Source: Lautropia dentalis (GTDB lineage: Bacteria > Pseudomonadota > Gammaproteobacteria > Burkholderiales > Burkholderiaceae_E). From it: a stretch of DNA of 64,000 bases. The position numbers and the translations under genes are program-made. Shown here one piece after another: positions 61,307-64,000 of the stretch; the first letter of the stretch is position 1; every line of letters starts with the position of its first letter. The stretch covers positions 1,271,008-1,335,007 of the forward strand of contig NZ_RRUE01000001.1 of NCBI RefSeq assembly GCF_003892345.1, written 5' to 3'. Below the pieces are notes generated by a model that saw nothing but the letters and a program-made list of their open reading frames with translations, was not told the DNA's origin and ran no database searches.

Positions 61307-62713
61307 ATGTCCACCCACGATGATTCAGGCTGGGGTCGCAGCGCCGGATCCGGCGATGGCCAGAACCCGCCGCCCGCATCACCCGAGTCCTCCGGCCAGC
61401 CGCCGGGGCAGGGCAACGACGCCTCGCCGCGCCCGCCGGCGCAACGCCCGCCCGAGCGTCTGCCGCAGCATCGCCCCTCCGAAGGGCCGCCCGATCTGGA
61501 CGAGTTCTGGCAGGATCTGAGCAGCCGCTTCAATGGCCTGTTCGGCGGCAAGGGCGGCGGTGGCCAGCCCGGCGCGTCCAATGGTCGCCGCCCTGGCGGG
61601 TCATCCGGTGGCAGCCTGTTCAAGGGCCTCGGTATCGCCGCGGTGGTGGCCGGTCTGGGCTGGCTGGCCAGTGGCTTCTACATCGTGCAGGAGGGCCAGG
61701 TGGCGGCCGTGCTGCGCTTTGGCCAGTTCCGCTACCTGACGAACGAGGCCGGCATCCAGTGGAACCTGCCGTACCCCATCGAGAGTCACGAGATCGTCGA
61801 CCGCTCTCGCCTGCGCCAGATCGAGGTGGGCTATCGCACCTCGGTGCGCAACAAGGTGTCGCAGGAGTCGCTGATCCTCACCGGTGACCAGAGCATCGTC
61901 GACCTGCAGTATGCGGTGCAGTACCGCATCGACAATCCGGGCGATTTCCTCTTCCAGAACAACCTGTCGTCGGGCTCCGAGGAGCTGATCCGCCAGGTGG
62001 CCGAATCGGCCATGCGTGAAGTGGTGGGGCAGCGTACCACCGACCAGGTGCTCTACGAGGACAAGGCTCAGGTGGCCGAAGACGCGCAGACGCTCACCCA
62101 GGCCATTCTGGACCGCTACAAGCTGGGCATCGGCATCGTCGACTTCACCATACAGCAGGCCCAGCCGCCCGAGCAGGTGCAGGCTGCCTTCGAAGATGCC
62201 AACAAGGCCGACCAGGACCGCCAGCGCCTGATCAACGAGGGTCAGGCCTACGCCAACGATGTCATCCCGCGCGCCCGGGGTTCGGCCGACCGTCTGGTGC
62301 TGGAGGCGCAGGGCTACCGCGCCCGGGTCATCGCCCAGGCCGAGGGGGATGCACTGCGCTTCAACCAGATCTACACCCAGTACGCCAACGCGCCCGAAGT
62401 CACGCGCGAGCGGATGTATCTGGAAACCATGCAGCAGATCCTGTCCACCACCTCCAAGGTCTACATGGATGCGCAGAAGAACGGCAGCATGCTGTACCTG
62501 CCGCTGCAGGAGCTGCTCAGCCGTGGCCGTGGTGCTGCCGGCAGGCCCTCGCTGACCAGCGAACGGACTGACCGCGCCGTCGAACAGGCGCCCGTCAGTG
62601 CCCATACCCCGCAACCTGCCAATGCCGGCAGCAACGGCGTCCCCGCCGGTGCTGATGGCCGCAGCAGCAATCTCGACTCGCTGCGCAGCCGCCAACGGAG
62701 CTACACACGATGA
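61307..62713 (+). CDS. hflK: FtsH modulator HflK
   Basis: A 468-residue SPFH/prohibitin-family membrane protein. The N-terminal 100 residues are Pro/Gly-rich, followed by one helix (LGIAAVVAGLGWLASGFYIV). Then comes the SPFH domain (GQVAAVLRFGQFRYL, GIQWNLPYPIES, DLQYAVQYRI) and a coiled coil (EQVQAAFEDANKADQDRQRLINEGQ). With HflC it forms the ring complex that encloses and restrains the FtsH protease on the periplasmic side. It overlaps hflC by four bases (ATGA). Confidence 0.95.
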   Translation: MSTHDDSGWGRSAGSGDGQNPPPASPESSGQPPGQGNDASPRPPAQRPPERLPQHRPSEGPPDLDEFWQDLSSRFNGLFGGKGGGGQPGASNGRRPGGSSGGSLFKGLGIAAVVAGLGWLASGFYIVQEGQVAAVLRFGQFRYLTNEAGIQWNLPYPIESHEIVDRSRLRQIEVGYRTSVRNKVSQESLILTGDQSIVDLQYAVQYRIDNPGDFLFQNNLSSGSEELIRQVAESAMREVVGQRTTDQVLYEDKAQVAEDAQTLTQAILDRYKLGIGIVDFTIQQAQPPEQVQAAFEDANKADQDRQRLINEGQAYANDVIPRARGSADRLVLEAQGYRARVIAQAEGDALRFNQIYTQYANAPEVTRERMYLETMQQILSTTSKVYMDAQKNGSMLYLPLQELLSRGRGAAGRPSLTSERTDRAVEQAPVSAHTPQPANAGSNGVPAGADGRSSNLDSLRSRQRSYTR

Positions 62714-63645
62714 ACCGCCTGCTTGCCCTGATCATCACGCTGGGCGTTCTGATCGTCCTGGCCTTTTCCTGCCTGTTCGTCGTGGACCAGCGCCAGTCGG
62801 CGGTGGTGTTCGCGCTGGGTGAAATCAAGCGCGTCATCAACGAACCTGGCCTGTACGTGAAGCTGCCGTCGCCGCTGCAGGACGTGCGCTACTTCGACCG
62901 GCGCACGCTGACCTACGACAGCGACGAGATCGACCGCTTCATCACCGCCGAAAAGATCAACATCCAGGTCGATTCGTTCGTGAAGTGGCGCATTGCCGAT
63001 CCGCGCCAGTTCTTCGTCTCGGTCGGGCACAGCCCGCAGGCCGCCGATGACCGCATCGGCCGCCAGCTGCGCTCGGCGCTGAACAACGAGATCGCCCGCC
63101 TCACCGTGGCCGATGTCATCTCCTCTGCCCGCGAAACGCTGGTCAAGCAGGTGATGAAGGTGATGTCGGTCGAGCTGGAGAAAATCGGCGTCACCATCGT
63201 CGACGTGCGCCTGAAGCGGGTGGACTTCGCCCCCGAGGTTGCCGAACGGGTCTACGAGCGCATGCGTTCCGAACGTACCCGCGTGGCCAACGAGCGCCGA
63301 GCCAAGGGCGCGGCCGAGGGTGAGCGCATCCGTGCCGATGCCGACCGCCAGCGCGAGGTGCTGGTGGCCCGGGCCTACCGTGACGCGCAGAACGAGCGTG
63401 GCGCGGGCGATGCCGAGGCCAGCCAGCTCTACGCGAAGGCCTTTGGTCAGAACCCCGAGTTCGCCAGCTTCTACCGCAGTCTGGAAGCCTATCGGGCCTC
63501 CTTCGCCGAGAAGTCCGACCTGCTGGTCCTCGATCCGCAGTCCGATTTCTTCCGCTACTTCCGCAGTGCCGGCCCGGTGAACGGCAACGCACCGCGCCAG
63601 CCGGCACCGCCGTTCCGTGCCGCGGCGCCGGCAGGTGGGCAGTAA
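62710..63645 (+). CDS. hflC: FtsH modulator HflC
   Basis: A 311-residue SPFH-family partner of HflK. N-terminal signal anchor (LLALIITLGVLIVLAFSCLFVV), SPFH domain (QSAVVFALGEIKRVI, GLYVKLPSPLQDVRYFDRR, VDSFVKWRI), then helical part with ERMRSERTRVANERRAKGAAEGE and FASFYRSLEAYRASFA. Length is typical. Translationally coupled to hflK; followed after 205 bases by the yjeT-like gene. Confidence 0.96.
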   Translation: MNRLLALIITLGVLIVLAFSCLFVVDQRQSAVVFALGEIKRVINEPGLYVKLPSPLQDVRYFDRRTLTYDSDEIDRFITAEKINIQVDSFVKWRIADPRQFFVSVGHSPQAADDRIGRQLRSALNNEIARLTVADVISSARETLVKQVMKVMSVELEKIGVTIVDVRLKRVDFAPEVAERVYERMRSERTRVANERRAKGAAEGERIRADADRQREVLVARAYRDAQNERGAGDAEASQLYAKAFGQNPEFASFYRSLEAYRASFAEKSDLLVLDPQSDFFRYFRSAGPVNGNAPRQPAPPFRAAAPAGGQ

Positions 63646-63850
63646 CGGCAGCAGATGCAGAAAGGAAAGGCCCCCGTTTCCGCAACTTTGCGTGGGCATC
63701 CGGTAACCGGATCAAAAAGCCGGTAAAATCCTGTCAGTGGCCGCCACGGTACCGGGGGGTCTGGAGCGTGTTCCGGACTCCCCGGGCAGGGCGGCGTTTT
63801 CCTTTTGCACTGTCCGTTTTCACTGCAGCGCTCATCGCGCCCACGCCTGC

Positions 63851-64000
63851 ATGGATGATTCCGCCGTCTCTCCGTGGCTGCTGGCCCTGGGCCTCGTCCT
63901 GGTCCTCGAGGGGCTCATGCCGCTGCTCGTGCCCGGTGGCTGGCGCGAGGCCGTCCGGCAACTGGCAGCCCTGCGTGACGGACAGCTGCGTTTCGTTGGC
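63851..64000 (+). CDS. YjeT/DUF2065 small membrane protein (partial)
   Basis: The first 50 codons are present; the gene runs off the right edge. The sequence SPWLLALGLVLVLEGLMPLL is the first DUF2065 helix and LRDGQLRFVG begins the second half. Small two-helix proteins of this family follow hflC in many proteobacteria. Function is unknown. ATG at 63851; no clear Shine-Dalgarno. Confidence 0.85.
   Translation, partial: MDDSAVSPWLLALGLVLVLEGLMPLLVPGGWREAVRQLAALRDGQLRFVG

Noticed and set aside
1-64000. rRNA or tRNA genes
   Set aside because: No stretch with recognisable rRNA or tRNA sequence was found by eye; a tRNAscan and Infernal search would be decisive.

Overview
The window is a high-GC (roughly two-thirds G+C) chromosomal segment of a betaproteobacterium, most likely of the order Burkholderiales. 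The best evidence is the gene order at the right end, ndk-rlmN-pilW-rodZ-ispG-(repeats)-hisS-yfgM-bamB-der-hfq-hflX-hflK-hflC-yjeT, which is a Burkholderiales arrangement, together with surE-pcm-nlpD and a phaABCDEFG-type Mrp operon. Many housekeeping proteins carry long Ala/Gly-rich insertions or tails (Der, RlmN, HflX, DusA, YbhF, YihY). I associate that habit with Lautropia-like genomes, but the genus is a guess.

Layout. 1-4933 (minus strand) is a compact six-gene unit around a heavy-metal-type P-type ATPase: an HMA_2 protein, a possible ferritin-like protein, a small membrane protein with a His-rich tail, a repeat-containing membrane protein, an Asn/Gln/Gly-rich YtxH-like protein and the ATPase, which is cut by the window edge. 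5594-6167 holds two tandem SemiSWEET genes. 6737-9877 is a complete polar amino-acid ABC importer. 9999-16654 is a TetR regulator divergent from a HlyD/ABC-2 exporter matching cecR-ybhGFSR. 16828-21280 holds a nitronate monooxygenase, a rhomboid protease and a YihY-family membrane protein. 21503-22886 is a divergent pair of paralogous lipoproteins. 23225-29864 is an Mrp Na+/H+ antiporter operon with fused MrpA-MrpB. 29866-32041 is an unknown gene and NDH-2.

32042-45110 is the accessory part. Two nearly identical 1386-bp ISL3-family elements lie in opposite orientation around dusA, a DUF2069 gene, surE, pcm, nlpD and rlmD; rpoS, expected after nlpD, is absent. To the right of the second IS are two tandem copies of a small bacteriocin-like peptide gene plus a small membrane (immunity-like) gene. 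45412-64000 is core: a Bax-inhibitor-1 family gene, then translation, isoprenoid, outer-membrane assembly, GTPase, Hfq and Hfl genes.

The features I find most novel are these. (1) The P-type ATPase unit with several low-complexity membrane partners. (2) The duplicated bacteriocin-immunity cassette. (3) A family of large, branched, self-complementary intergenic repeats: at least five copies of one module and several of a second, with compensatory arm changes. (4) A conserved A7 slippery site that would join the two frames of the ISL3 transposase. (5) Recurrent tandem micro-duplications exactly at gene starts and stops (mrpC/D, mrpF/G, ybhS/R, pilW/rodZ, der end). No rRNA, tRNA or CRISPR array was recognised.
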